Positions 17,450 to 26,346 are shown, counted from the stretch's first letter. The stretch: DNA of 64,000 nucleotides from Melaminivora jejuensis (GCF_017811175.1 NZ_JACWIJ010000002.1:3100001-3164000); one strand, 5' to 3'. Made by a program: numbers and translations. Notes: generated by a model not told the origin, from the letters alone.

Positions 17450-18955
17450 ATGAGCGCCGTGGGGTATGCCTGGATTCAGGCGGCGCTGGAGGCGCCGGAC
17501 TTCATGGGGCCGCGCCAGGCGCGGGTGGCGCCTGTCAGCCGCATCGAGCGCCTGCCCGAAGGCTCGCTGCTGGTGCCGACCAAGCTGGCGCCGGCGCAGG
17601 ATTTCCTGTCCCAGGCGCTGTTCGCCATCAAGCATGAGGGCATACGGCTGGACTTGCTGACTGCGGCATTGCGGCGCATCCCTGGCGAGCAGCTGACCGA
17701 GCTCGTGCGCGCCGCGCCCAATGGGGTGTATACGCGCAAGCTCTGCCACCTGTGGGAAGGGCTGCATCAGCAGCGCCTGCCCGCCCTGGCCGAGCCGGCG
17801 GTGACGGCCGCCTATGCGCCCCTGTTCGATCCGAAAGACCATATCGTCGGCACACCCCGGCGCGATGCACGCTGGCGCATCGAATTCAACGGCCTGGGTG
17901 GTTGGTCGTTCTGCCCGGTCGTGCGCAGAACGGCAACCCTGGCACGCCTGCTGGATAGCGACATCCTGGGTCAGGTACAGGCCTTTGCCGACTCCACGGG
18001 CAACGCCATGCTGGAACGCGCCCTGTCCTGGGCCTATCTGAGCGAGACCGAAGGATCGTTTGCCATCGAAGGCGAGACGCCCACACATGACAAGGCCGCC
18101 GTGTTTGCCGCATTGCTCAAGCGGGCCCACGAGCAGCGCCCGCTGACCGAGGAGTTTCTGGTCGAGCTGCAGAACGCCGCCGTCTCCAATCCTTTCGACA
18201 AGGCCGTCCAGTTCCGCACCGAGCAAAATCGTCTGCAAAAGGATCTGCTGGGCGCTGCCGGCGTGACCTACGTGCCGCCCTGGCCCGATTTGGCCGTGGA
18301 GCTGATGGAGCAGCTGATGACCCTGGCCAACCGCCCGCCCCAGCAGCTCGATGCGCTGATCCATGCGGCGGTGGTGTCGTTCGCCTTCGTCCTCATCCAT
18401 CCTTTCATGGATGGCAATGGCCGCCTGTCGCGCTTCCTGATCCATCACTGTCTGGGCCAGTCGGGCCGACTGCCGCCCCAGTTTCTGCTGCCCGTCTCCG
18501 TCGCCATGAAAAAGCACGAGGCGCAGTATCTGCAGGCCTTGAGCTCATTCAGCAAGCCGGCGCGTCAACTGTGCCGGGTCACCTGGGCCGGTGACGAGCA
18601 TTACAGCTACGACTGGGCGCCGCAGGCGGATATCTGGTTTCGCTACATGGACTTGACCGAGTGTGTGGAATTCACCCTGACCATGGCCGAGGCAGCGCTG
18701 GACATGCATCTGCGCCAGGAGGTCGAATTTCTCGAACTCTTCGACCGGGTGGCGCGCGGCATCAATGACCGCTACGACCTGCGCAGCAGCGATCTGACAA
18801 CCCTGGTCGTGAGCATCTTCCAGAACGAGGGCAGGCTGTCGAACAACCGGCGCAAACGCTTTGCCGGGCGAGTCCCGGATGAGGTGCTGGATGCTGTCGA
18901 GGCGGCGGTGCAGCAGGCAATGCAGCGACCGCTCAAGCCCCGCGCAACACGCTGA
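17450..18955 (+). CDS. Fic family protein (class II, self-inhibited AMPylase)
   Basis: 501 aa. The catalytic loop HPFMDGNGRLSR (317-328) carries the active His317 and all residues of the HxFx(D/E)GNGRxxR signature, so AMP transfer to a protein hydroxyl is plausible. An upstream SFAIEG (203-208) matches the S/TxxxE(G/N) inhibitory helix, placing it in class II. The C-terminal part carries a predicted winged-helix-like region (LRSSDLTTLVVSIFQNEGRLSNNRRKRF). The N-terminal 110 residues (Fic_N-like) precede the core. ATG 17450 is used with GAGGTG just upstream; GTG 17441 is possible. No antitoxin gene is adjacent. Target unknown; likely autonomous or autoregulated. Confidence 0.9.
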   Translation: MSAVGYAWIQAALEAPDFMGPRQARVAPVSRIERLPEGSLLVPTKLAPAQDFLSQALFAIKHEGIRLDLLTAALRRIPGEQLTELVRAAPNGVYTRKLCHLWEGLHQQRLPALAEPAVTAAYAPLFDPKDHIVGTPRRDARWRIEFNGLGGWSFCPVVRRTATLARLLDSDILGQVQAFADSTGNAMLERALSWAYLSETEGSFAIEGETPTHDKAAVFAALLKRAHEQRPLTEEFLVELQNAAVSNPFDKAVQFRTEQNRLQKDLLGAAGVTYVPPWPDLAVELMEQLMTLANRPPQQLDALIHAAVVSFAFVLIHPFMDGNGRLSRFLIHHCLGQSGRLPPQFLLPVSVAMKKHEAQYLQALSSFSKPARQLCRVTWAGDEHYSYDWAPQADIWFRYMDLTECVEFTLTMAEAALDMHLRQEVEFLELFDRVARGINDRYDLRSSDLTTLVVSIFQNEGRLSNNRRKRFAGRVPDEVLDAVEAAVQQAMQRPLKPRATR

Positions 18956-19084
18956 ATTCCTGGTACAGCCGCACCGGCAGCGGCACCTGTGCTGCCTTGC
19001 CGCAGCGTCCCTGAGTGCCTCGGTCAGCAGCAGGTCGTAGAGGCCTTGTGCAAGTGTCATGGGCGAGGCGCTGCAGGGCAGGAT

Positions 19085-19444
19085 TCAATGCACCGTCGTC
19101 ACCGCCCCATCCACCCCCTCCTCGCGGCTGCCGGGTGGGCAGGTCTGGTCGGTATAGACCACCGAGCCGCCGCGCAGGCATTTGCGCAGCGTGGGGGCGG
19201 GCGCTGGCTGGGCGGCGTCCAGGTCTGCCGGTGCGCTCTCGCCTGCCGCGCCACTGACTGCGGCCCCCAGCCTGGCAGCGCCGCTGCGCACCGAGGCGGC
19301 AGCGCCGGCGCCGCCGGACTGCTGCCAGGCCTGGCGCGCCCGGTTTTCCACGTGGGGCCACCACTTGGGCGCCGTCCACCAGGCCAGCGTGGCCAGCACG
19401 GTGATGTAGATGACCGAGGTCAAGCTGGGGCGGAAGCCGGCCAT
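19085..19444 (-). CDS. DUF4124-like membrane-anchored protein
   Basis: 119 aa. A single N-terminal membrane helix (TSVIYITVLATLAWWTAPKWW) anchors a short periplasmic region; the C-terminal LRKCLRGGSVVYTDQTCPPGS matches the DUF4124 style motif (Cys, VYTD, CPPG). Function unknown. It sits 26 bp downstream of topB on the same strand, so it is probably the last gene of that transcript. Confidence 0.7.
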   Translation of the reverse strand: MAGFRPSLTSVIYITVLATLAWWTAPKWWPHVENRARQAWQQSGGAGAAASVRSGAARLGAAVSGAAGESAPADLDAAQPAPAPTLRKCLRGGSVVYTDQTCPPGSREEGVDGAVTTVH

Positions 19445-19470
19445 GGTGCGCTCCTGTGCTCTGTGGCAGT

Positions 19471-22458
19471 TCAGCCCAGGTGCTGGCCCAGGATGCCGGC
19501 CAGGGCGAACATGCCCACGCGATCCTGGCCCAGCACGGCGCGCAGCCTGTCGTCGGCGACGATGGTGCGCTTGTCCTGCGGGTCTTGCAGGTTGTGCGCC
19601 TTGATGTAGTCCCAGATCTTCTTCATGGCCTCGGTGCGGGCGACCGGCTCGGGGCCGATGACGGCGGCCAGGGCGGCGCTGGGCGTCTTGCCGGCAGCCG
19701 TGCTGGCCTTGCGCGGGGTCTTGGCGGCGGCCTTGGCCGGGGTGGTCTTCCCGGCTGCAGTCTTGATGGCTTTTTTGGCTGCAGCGCTTGTCCCACCTGC
19801 GCTGGCAGCTCCTGTTTTGCTGGCGCCGGCAGCGCTCTTGCGCGCCGGATACTTGCTCTCGCGCTGCTCGAACTCGAAGTTCACCTTGCCGGCAGCGGCG
19901 TCCCAGGCCAGGTGCGCCTTGAAGGGCCGGCGCGTGCGCAGGCTGATGAACTTGTCCAGCAGGTCGGTCTTGCCGGTGGCCAGCAGCTTGTGCATCTGCG
20001 CGCGTTCCACGGGCTGCTGCAAGATGACCTTGCCGCTCTTGAAGCCGCAGCTCGGCACCGGCTGCTGGGCCGTGGGCACGGCGCGACTGCACACGTAGTT
20101 GCTGCCGTGCTCGAAGACCGGCGCGCCACAGGCCGGGCACTGGCCCAGGCTGTCCTGGCCGGCAAAGTCCACCAGCTCGCCGCTGGCCTCGCTGCTGGCG
20201 TCGTCGCCAAAGTCGAATTCCAGCTTGTGCTGGCCGCTGTCCGCGTCGCGCACGATGGCCACCTCCGCCGTGAACGGCCAGCCGGCCTTGGAGCGAAAGC
20301 CCTCCAGCGGGCCGATGCGGCGCTCGCGCAGCAGGGTTTCGGCCTCGTGCGTCTCGAAGGTGCGCCCGGCGGGCGACTTGGTGAAGGAAAAGCCGCAGCC
20401 CGCGCCGCCGCTGCCCGGCTGGCCGGTGCAGGCAAAGCGGCGGTAGTTCTCCTTGACCACGCCGCCGCAATCCGGGCAGGGGCTGGCCAGCGTGGCGTAG
20501 TCGCCGGGGATGCTGTCGCGGTCGTACTCCTTGGCCTTGGCGACGATTTTTTGCGTCATCTCCTGGATTTGCTGCATGAAGACTTGGCGCGGCAGCTGGC
20601 CGCGCTCCATCTGCGCCAGCTTGTATTCCCACTCGCCCGTCAGCTCGGCGCGCGACAGCTCCTTGACGCCCAGGCCCTGCAGCAGCGTCATGAGCTGGCG
20701 CGCCTTGGCCGTGGGCACCAGCTCGCGGCCTTCGCGCAGCATGTATTTCTCGGCGATCAGGCCTTCGATGGTGGCCGCGCGCGTGGCCGGTGTGCCCAGG
20801 CCCTTGTCCTGCATGGCGCTGCGCAGCTCCTCGTCCTCGACTTGCTTGCCGGCGCCCTCCATGGCACCCAGCAGCGTGGCTTCGGAGTAGCGCGGCGGCG
20901 CCTTGGTGCGCAGCGCGCGGGCCTCGGCCTCGGCGGTGCGGGCGCTCTCGCCGGGGCGCACCGGCACCAGCGGCTGGGTGGAGGTGCGCTCGGCGGCCTT
21001 TTCCACGGCCCGGTCGGCGGCGCGGTCGGCGGCCTTGGCGCCACCGTCGATCTCGCTGGCCGCCTCCTTGCCGTAGATGGCCAGCCAGCCGGGCTTGACC
21101 AGCACCCGGCCCTCGGTCTTGAAGGCGTGGCCGGCAACGCGGCTGATGCGCGTCGTGACCTGGTACTCGGCGCTGGGGAAGAACACCGCCAGGAAGCGCC
21201 GCACCACCAGGTCGTAGAGTTTCTGCTCGGCCTCGGACAGGCTGCTGGGCGCCTGGGTGGTCGGGATGATGGCGAAGTGGTCGCTGACCTTGGCGTTGTC
21301 GAAGATGCGCTTGCTCGGGCGCACGTAGCCCTCGTCGAGCGCCTGGCGCGCATAGGGCGCCAGATGCGCCATGCCGCTGCCGGCCAGCATGGTGAAGGTG
21401 TCGCGCGCCACGGGCAGGTAGTCCTCGGGCAAGGCGCGGGAGTCGGTACGCGGGTAGGTCAGCGCCTTGTGTTTTTCATACAGGGCCTGGGCCAGCCCCA
21501 GCGTGGTCTTGGCGGAAAAGCCGAAGCGCCCGTTGGCCTCGCGCTGCAGGCTGGTCAGGTCGAACAACAGCGGCGAGGCCTGGGTGACCGGCTTGGCCTC
21601 CTCGCTGACGCTGGCGCTGTGGCCGCGCACGGCGTCGGCAATGGCCTGCGCCTGCTCTTTAGACCAGAGGCGGTCGGCGCGCGCTTCCGGGTCGTCGGGG
21701 TTTTTCTTCCAGTTCGGGTCGAACCAGCGGCCCGGGTACTGGCCGGCCTGCACGTCGAAGGCGGCGTGGATTTCCCAGTAGTCGCGCGGCACGAACTTGC
21801 GGATTTTTTCCTCGCGCTCGACCACGATGGACAGGGTGGGCGTTTGCACCCGGCCCACGGTGGTCAGGAAAAAGCCCCCGTCGCGCGAGTTGAAGGCGGT
21901 CATGGCGCGCGTGCCGTTGATGCCGACCAGCCAGTCGGCCTCGCTGCGGCTGCGCGCCGCATCGGCCAGGCCCTGCATCTGGGCGTTGCTGCGCAGGTTG
22001 TCGAAGCCATCGCGGATGGCTTGCGGCGTCATGCTTTGCAGCCACAGGCGCCAGACCGGCTTGCCCAGGGGCTTGGCGCCGCCGGCGTACTGCTCGATCA
22101 GGCGAAAGATCAACTCGCCCTCGCGCCCCGCGTCGCAGGCGTTGACCAGCTCGGTCACGTCGCGGCGCCGTGCCAGTTTCACCACCGCGTTCAGGCGGCT
22201 CTTGGTCTTGTCCACGGGCTTCAAGTCGAAATACGGCGGGATGACGGGCAGGTGGGCAAAGCTCCACTTGCCGCGCTTGACATCGAACTCCTCGGGCGCC
22301 TGGATTTCCACCAAGTGGCCCACGGCGCTCGTGACCACCCAGCGCTCGTTCTCGAAATGGTCTTCGTGCTTGTCGAAGCGCCCGGCCACGGGCGTCAGCG
22401 CCCGCACGATGTCCTGTGCCACAGAGGGCTTTTCTGCAATTACCAGCGTCTTGCTCAT
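19471..22458 (-). CDS. topB: DNA topoisomerase III with C-terminal SWIB domain
   Basis: 995 aa type IA topoisomerase that relaxes or decatenates DNA through a 5'-phosphotyrosine intermediate. The TOPRIM domain has AEKPSVAQ (9-16) and DAGREGELIF (109-118). The catalytic Tyr335 is in ALTYPRTDSR. Two zinc-binding segments follow (CPDCGG..C, CPACGAPV..C), then a long Lys/Ala-rich linker (AAKKAIKTAAGK). Residues 935-995 (EAMKKIWDYIKAHNLQD, MFALAGILGQHLG) form a SWIB/MDM2-like domain otherwise best known from chromatin remodellers and chlamydial topoisomerase I. ATG 22458 has an AAGAGA site. It is divergent from the SET gene. Confidence 0.95.
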   Translation of the reverse strand: MSKTLVIAEKPSVAQDIVRALTPVAGRFDKHEDHFENERWVVTSAVGHLVEIQAPEEFDVKRGKWSFAHLPVIPPYFDLKPVDKTKSRLNAVVKLARRRDVTELVNACDAGREGELIFRLIEQYAGGAKPLGKPVWRLWLQSMTPQAIRDGFDNLRSNAQMQGLADAARSRSEADWLVGINGTRAMTAFNSRDGGFFLTTVGRVQTPTLSIVVEREEKIRKFVPRDYWEIHAAFDVQAGQYPGRWFDPNWKKNPDDPEARADRLWSKEQAQAIADAVRGHSASVSEEAKPVTQASPLLFDLTSLQREANGRFGFSAKTTLGLAQALYEKHKALTYPRTDSRALPEDYLPVARDTFTMLAGSGMAHLAPYARQALDEGYVRPSKRIFDNAKVSDHFAIIPTTQAPSSLSEAEQKLYDLVVRRFLAVFFPSAEYQVTTRISRVAGHAFKTEGRVLVKPGWLAIYGKEAASEIDGGAKAADRAADRAVEKAAERTSTQPLVPVRPGESARTAEAEARALRTKAPPRYSEATLLGAMEGAGKQVEDEELRSAMQDKGLGTPATRAATIEGLIAEKYMLREGRELVPTAKARQLMTLLQGLGVKELSRAELTGEWEYKLAQMERGQLPRQVFMQQIQEMTQKIVAKAKEYDRDSIPGDYATLASPCPDCGGVVKENYRRFACTGQPGSGGAGCGFSFTKSPAGRTFETHEAETLLRERRIGPLEGFRSKAGWPFTAEVAIVRDADSGQHKLEFDFGDDASSEASGELVDFAGQDSLGQCPACGAPVFEHGSNYVCSRAVPTAQQPVPSCGFKSGKVILQQPVERAQMHKLLATGKTDLLDKFISLRTRRPFKAHLAWDAAAGKVNFEFEQRESKYPARKSAAGASKTGAASAGGTSAAAKKAIKTAAGKTTPAKAAAKTPRKASTAAGKTPSAALAAVIGPEPVARTEAMKKIWDYIKAHNLQDPQDKRTIVADDRLRAVLGQDRVGMFALAGILGQHLG

Positions 22459-22574
22459 ATCTCTTTTTTCCACGACCTGATGCACGGTGGCGCTGCCTAC
22501 AATGGCCGCCTTCGCGTGCGCACACACGCACACGCCTATGTGCCCATTCACGCTAACAGAGTTTTTTCACCCCC

Positions 22575-23084
22575 ATGCCGCGCTCTGACCACGCCTCCAC
22601 CACGCCTGCCGCCGGGCGGCGCATCCAGACGCGGCGCTCGGGCGTACACGGCAAGGGCGTGTTCGCGCTGCAGCCCATTGCTGCCGGCGAGGTCATCATC
22701 GAGTACACGGGCGAGGTCATCAGCTGGGACGAGGCCCAGGCGCGCCATCCGCACGACCCCAGCCAGCCCAACCACACGTTCTATTTTCACGTCGATGAGG
22801 GCCACGTGATCGACGCTGGCGTGGGCGGCAACTCGGCACGCTGGATCAACCACAGCTGCGCGCCCAACTGCTGGGCCGACGAGCAGGGTGGGCGCATCTT
22901 CATCACCGCGCGGCGCGACATCGCCGCCGGCGAGGAGCTGAACTACGACTACGGCCTGACCCTCTCGGAGCGCTACACGAAGCGGCTCAAGGCCGAGTAC
23001 GCCTGCCGCTGCGGCGCCGCCAGCTGCCGTGGCACGCTGCTGGCGCCCAAGCGCGGCTGGGCGCCGCCGGGGCCGCTGGCATGA
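22575..23084 (+). CDS. SET-domain protein-lysine methyltransferase
   Basis: 169 aa protein that is almost entirely a SET domain. SAM-binding GVHGKGVFALQPIAAGE (23-39), the pseudoknot residues NHSCAPN (92-98) and catalytic tyrosine motif ELNYDYGL (121-128) are all intact. A post-SET zinc motif follows with Cys144, Cys146 and Cys151 (YACRCGAASCRG). Predicted cytosolic. Substrate unknown; the divergent neighbour encodes topoisomerase III with a SWIB domain. The stop overlaps the birA start (ATGA). Confidence 0.93.
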   Translation: MPRSDHASTTPAAGRRIQTRRSGVHGKGVFALQPIAAGEVIIEYTGEVISWDEAQARHPHDPSQPNHTFYFHVDEGHVIDAGVGGNSARWINHSCAPNCWADEQGGRIFITARRDIAAGEELNYDYGLTLSERYTKRLKAEYACRCGAASCRGTLLAPKRGWAPPGPLA

Positions 23085-23929
23085 GCGCCGGCGCCGCCCT
23101 GATCCCGCAGTGGCCGGCGGAGGACATCTGGCAGCAGGTCGAGCCGCTGCTGCCGGGCTTTTGCGTCGAGGTGCTGGCCAGCGTCGATTCGACCAGCAGC
23201 GAGCTGATGCGCCGCGCGCGCGCCGGACGCACCGAGCCGACGCTGCTGGTGGCCGAGACGCAGACCGCAGGCCGGGGCCGCCTGGGGCGCTCGTGGCAGA
23301 CCGCCGGCGTCTATGAGGGTACGGGCGTGGTGCCGGCGCTGACGTTCTCGCTGGGCCTGATGCTGGCGCCGCGCGACTGGTCGGGCCTGTCGCTGGCCGT
23401 GGGCGTGAGCGTGGCCGAGAGCCTGGAGCCCCTGCCCGGCGCGCCGCGCATCCGCCTCAAGTGGCCCAACGACCTGTGGCTGGCCGACGGGCGCAAGCTC
23501 GGCGGCATCCTGGTGGAGACGGCCAGCTTCGCCACCGGCCCGCAGACGGCCAGCCAGCCGCGCTACGTGGTCATCGGCATCGGGCTGAACGTGCTGCCGG
23601 TGCTGGCGCCCGACCTGACCAACACCCCCGCCTGCCTGCGCGAGCTGGATGCCGCGCTGAGCGCGCCGCGCGCCCTGCAGCGCATCACCGCGCCCCTGGT
23701 GCAGGCGCTGCTGGGCTTTGCCGAGCACGGCTTTGCCCCCTTCCAGCCGCGCTTTGCCCGGCGCGACGTGCTGGCCGGGCGCGCCGTCACCCTGTCCGAC
23801 GGGCGCGGCGGCACGGCGCACGGCGTGACCGACGACGGCGCGCTGCTGGTACACACCGCAGACGGGATGCAGGCCATCACCACCGCCGACATCAGCGTGC
23901 GCCCGCAGGCCGGCGCGGCGGCGTCCTGA
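23081..23929 (+). CDS. birA: Biotin--[acetyl-CoA-carboxylase] ligase
   Basis: 282 aa. Makes biotinyl-AMP and transfers biotin to the carrier-protein lysine of acetyl-CoA carboxylase. The biotin/ATP-binding loop GRGRLGRSW (near 65-73), KWPNDL and KLGGILVE are present, and a C-terminal SH3-like domain carries VTLSDG..GV. The N-terminal helix-turn-helix of the regulatory BirA type is absent, so it is a monofunctional ligase. It overlaps the SET gene by four bases and is 10 bp from the SPOR gene, implying one operon. Confidence 0.95.
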   Translation: MSAGAALIPQWPAEDIWQQVEPLLPGFCVEVLASVDSTSSELMRRARAGRTEPTLLVAETQTAGRGRLGRSWQTAGVYEGTGVVPALTFSLGLMLAPRDWSGLSLAVGVSVAESLEPLPGAPRIRLKWPNDLWLADGRKLGGILVETASFATGPQTASQPRYVVIGIGLNVLPVLAPDLTNTPACLRELDAALSAPRALQRITAPLVQALLGFAEHGFAPFQPRFARRDVLAGRAVTLSDGRGGTAHGVTDDGALLVHTADGMQAITTADISVRPQAGAAAS

Positions 23930-23939
23930 AGGCTCGGCC

Positions 23940-24728
23940 ATGCTGCGCCTGACCGTGATTGCGCTGCTGCTGGCCAACGCCGGCTATTACGCCTGGGCCT
24001 CGGGGCAATTGCAGGGCTGGGGGCTGGGGCCGAGCAGCGATGCCGAGCCGCAGCGCCTGGGCCAGCAGATCGCGCCGGACAAGCTGCGCGTGCTGCCGCC
24101 GCCGGACACTGCAGCGCCGGCAGCATCGGCCCCGCCCCCGGACGCAGCGGCTGCGCCGGCCACCCCGGCGGCATCGGACACAGCGGCTGCAACAGCTGCA
24201 GCAGATGCGCCGGACACACCGACCGCGCCGGCCACCGCAGCGCCCCCGGTTGCCGCCGCAGCGCCCCAGGCTGGCGTGTGCCTGCAGGCCGGCGTGTTCG
24301 ACACGCGCCAGGCCGAAGCCCTGCGCGCCGCCCTGGCTGGCTGGCCCGAGGGCAGTTGGGAGCTGCGGCCCACGCCGCTGCCCGGGCGCTGGATGGTCTA
24401 TATGGGCCGCTTCGCCGACGAGGAGGCGCTGGCGCGCAAGCGCGCCGAGTTGCGCGCGCTCAAGGTGGACTACGACCGGCCCGGCGCGGCGCTGGAGCCG
24501 GGACTGTCGCTGGGGCGCTTTTCCACGCCGGAGATCGCCCAGCGTGGCCTGACGCAACTGGCCGCACAGGGCGTGCGCACCGCCCGGGTGGTGCAAGAGC
24601 GCGCCGAGACGCCGGCCTTCACCCTGCGCCTGCCGGCCTTGACCCCGGCCCAGCGCCCGCAACTGGCCGGGCTGCAAAAGGCCCTGGCCGGCAAGGAGCT
24701 GCGCCCTTGCAGCACGCCGGGCGAGTAG
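23940..24728 (+). CDS. SPOR-domain-like membrane protein
   Basis: 262 aa. A single N-terminal membrane helix (LTVIALLLANAGYYAWASG), then an Ala/Pro-rich periplasmic linker (about residues 45-110), then a folded C-terminal region with CLQAGVFDTRQAEALRAAL and LPGRWMVYMGRFADEEAL, the pattern of SPOR domains that bind denuded glycan at the septum. Immediately downstream of birA. A type III pantothenate kinase gene often found between them in related genomes is not present. Confidence 0.8.
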   Translation: MLRLTVIALLLANAGYYAWASGQLQGWGLGPSSDAEPQRLGQQIAPDKLRVLPPPDTAAPAASAPPPDAAAAPATPAASDTAAATAAADAPDTPTAPATAAPPVAAAAPQAGVCLQAGVFDTRQAEALRAALAGWPEGSWELRPTPLPGRWMVYMGRFADEEALARKRAELRALKVDYDRPGAALEPGLSLGRFSTPEIAQRGLTQLAAQGVRTARVVQERAETPAFTLRLPALTPAQRPQLAGLQKALAGKELRPCSTPGE

Positions 24729-24742
24729 CGCCGGCATCGGTG

Positions 24743-24805
24743 CTCCCGGGCGTTGTGCGTCAAACGTCGAACGTCAAACGCGCGACGCACGATCTCCCCG
24801 GGAGA
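24743..24805. terminator. Intergenic hairpin between convergent genes
   Basis: Inverted arms CTCCCGGG/CCCGGGAG and GTGCGTC/GACGCAC enclose CAAACGTCGAACGTCAAACG, which itself contains direct GTCAAACG repeats. Located between the SPOR gene and the histidine kinase stop; a plausible bidirectional transcript end, without a T-run. Confidence 0.5.
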
Positions 24806-24809
24806 GAGT

Positions 24810-26258
24810 TCAGCCCCCCGCCGCGCGGCTGGCGGCAAAGCGCAGGCCAAAGCGCGCGCCCGGCATGGCCGCGCCCGGGCGGGCGTCCTCGACCAGCACC
24901 TCGGCGCCGTGCTGGCGGGCGATCTCGCGCACGATGGGCAGGCCCAGGCCGGAGCCGTCGGCCTCGGTGCCCAGCACCCGGTAAAACGGCTGGAAGATCA
25001 GCTCGCGCTCAGCCTCGGGCACGCCCGGGCCGCTGTCCTCGATCTGCAGCAGCACCACGCCGCCCAGGATGTCGGGCAGCAGCCGCGCCGTGACCACGCC
25101 GGCGCGCTCGCTGCTGGACGGTGTGTAGTTGATGGCGTTGTCCAGCAGATTGCGCGCCATCTCCTTGAGCAGCACCGGATTGCCATCGACGAACACGCCG
25201 CGCGCGCCCGGCTCGGGGCCGTCGTAGCCCAGGTCGATGTGCTTGTGCAGCGCGCGCGGCACAGCCCCTTCCACCACGTCGATGACCAGCTCGGCCATGT
25301 CCACCGGCTGGCGCTGCACCACGGTGGCGCCGCCTTCGGCGCGCGCCAGCGCCAGCAACTGGTTGACGGTGTGCGTGGCGCGCATGGACGAGCGCTCGAT
25401 CTGGCGCAGCGACTGTTTCAGCTCCTCGGTGCTGGTGCCCTCGCGCTGCGCCAGGTCGGCCTGCATCCGCAAGCCTGCCAGCGGCGTCTTGAGCTGATGC
25501 GCAGCATCGGCCAGAAAGCGCTTTTGCGTCGCCATGGATTCGTGCAGGCGGCGCAGCAGGTCGTTGACCGAGTCCACCAGCGGCGCCACCTCCATGGGCA
25601 CGGCGCGCACGTCCAGCGGCGACATGTCGTCGCTCTTCCTCGCGCGGATGCGCTCTTCGAGCTGGTGCAGCGGCTTGATGCCGCGCGCCAGCGCCAGCCA
25701 CACCAGCAACACCGCCAGCGGCAGGATGACGAACTGCGGCAGCATCACGCCCTTGATGATCTCGGTGGCCAGCACGCTGCGCTTGGTGCGCGTCTCGGCC
25801 ACCTGCACCAGCACGGCGGGCGCGCCATCGAGCGGCACGCGCACCCAGATGTAGGCCACGCGGATGCCGATGCCGCGCAGCTCGGCGTCGCGCAGGCGCA
25901 CTTCGGCGGAGCTGGCCTTTTCCTCCTCGGGCGGCGCCGGCAGGTCGCGCTCGCCGGCCAGGTAGCCGCCGCCCGGCGCCAGCACCTGGTAATAAACGAA
26001 GTCGGATTCGTCGGCGCGCAGCAGCTCGCTGGCCGGCTGCGGCAGGCTGAAATGCACCCGCCCCTTGTGGACGGTGACGAACTGCGCCAGCGCGTGCGCG
26101 TTGTATTCCAGCGCCCGGTCGAAGGGCTTGTTGGCCAGCTCCTGCGCCACCAGCCAGGTCAGCGCCAGGCTGACGGGCCACAGCAGCAGCAGCGGCGTGA
26201 GCATCCAGTCCAGGATCTCGCCGAACAGGGAGCGCTGCTCACGCTGGAAGATTTTCAC
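24810..26258 (-). CDS. Sensor histidine kinase, TctE-like
   Basis: 482 aa inner-membrane kinase. The first membrane helix (TPLLLLWPVSLALTWLVA), a periplasmic sensor of the 2CSK_N type (about 35-165) and a second helix (LPQFVILPLAVLLVWLAL) precede a HAMP-like linker. The phosphoacceptor His is in ADAAHQLKTPLAGL, and the ATPase domain has NLLDNAINYTP (N box), EDSGPGVP (G1) and GSGLGLPIV (G2). It acts with the adjacent response regulator 88 bp upstream. The tctCBA tricarboxylate transporter genes are not here, so the stimulus is unknown. Confidence 0.92.
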   Translation of the reverse strand: MKIFQREQRSLFGEILDWMLTPLLLLWPVSLALTWLVAQELANKPFDRALEYNAHALAQFVTVHKGRVHFSLPQPASELLRADESDFVYYQVLAPGGGYLAGERDLPAPPEEEKASSAEVRLRDAELRGIGIRVAYIWVRVPLDGAPAVLVQVAETRTKRSVLATEIIKGVMLPQFVILPLAVLLVWLALARGIKPLHQLEERIRARKSDDMSPLDVRAVPMEVAPLVDSVNDLLRRLHESMATQKRFLADAAHQLKTPLAGLRMQADLAQREGTSTEELKQSLRQIERSSMRATHTVNQLLALARAEGGATVVQRQPVDMAELVIDVVEGAVPRALHKHIDLGYDGPEPGARGVFVDGNPVLLKEMARNLLDNAINYTPSSSERAGVVTARLLPDILGGVVLLQIEDSGPGVPEAERELIFQPFYRVLGTEADGSGLGLPIVREIARQHGAEVLVEDARPGAAMPGARFGLRFAASRAAGG

Positions 26259-26289
26259 GCGCCGATGCCGGTTGAGAGTTGCCGGATTT

Positions 26290-26344
26290 ATGGTCTTTTT
26301 GGCCTCTAGCCCTTGCCAGGCAAGCGCTGGCAGCTATCAATTTC
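26290..26344 (-). repeat. 50-bp interspersed repeat, copy 5
   Basis: TGGTCTTTTTGGCCTCTAGCCC..AGCGCTGGCAGCTATCAAT, lying between the response regulator stop and the kinase start, so any cotranscript of the two-component pair carries it. Confidence 0.85.
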
Positions 26345-26346
26345 GA

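Noticed and set aside
19456..22570. Long plus-strand frame opposite topB
   Set aside because: Antisense shadow of a GC-rich gene; no recognisable protein features.
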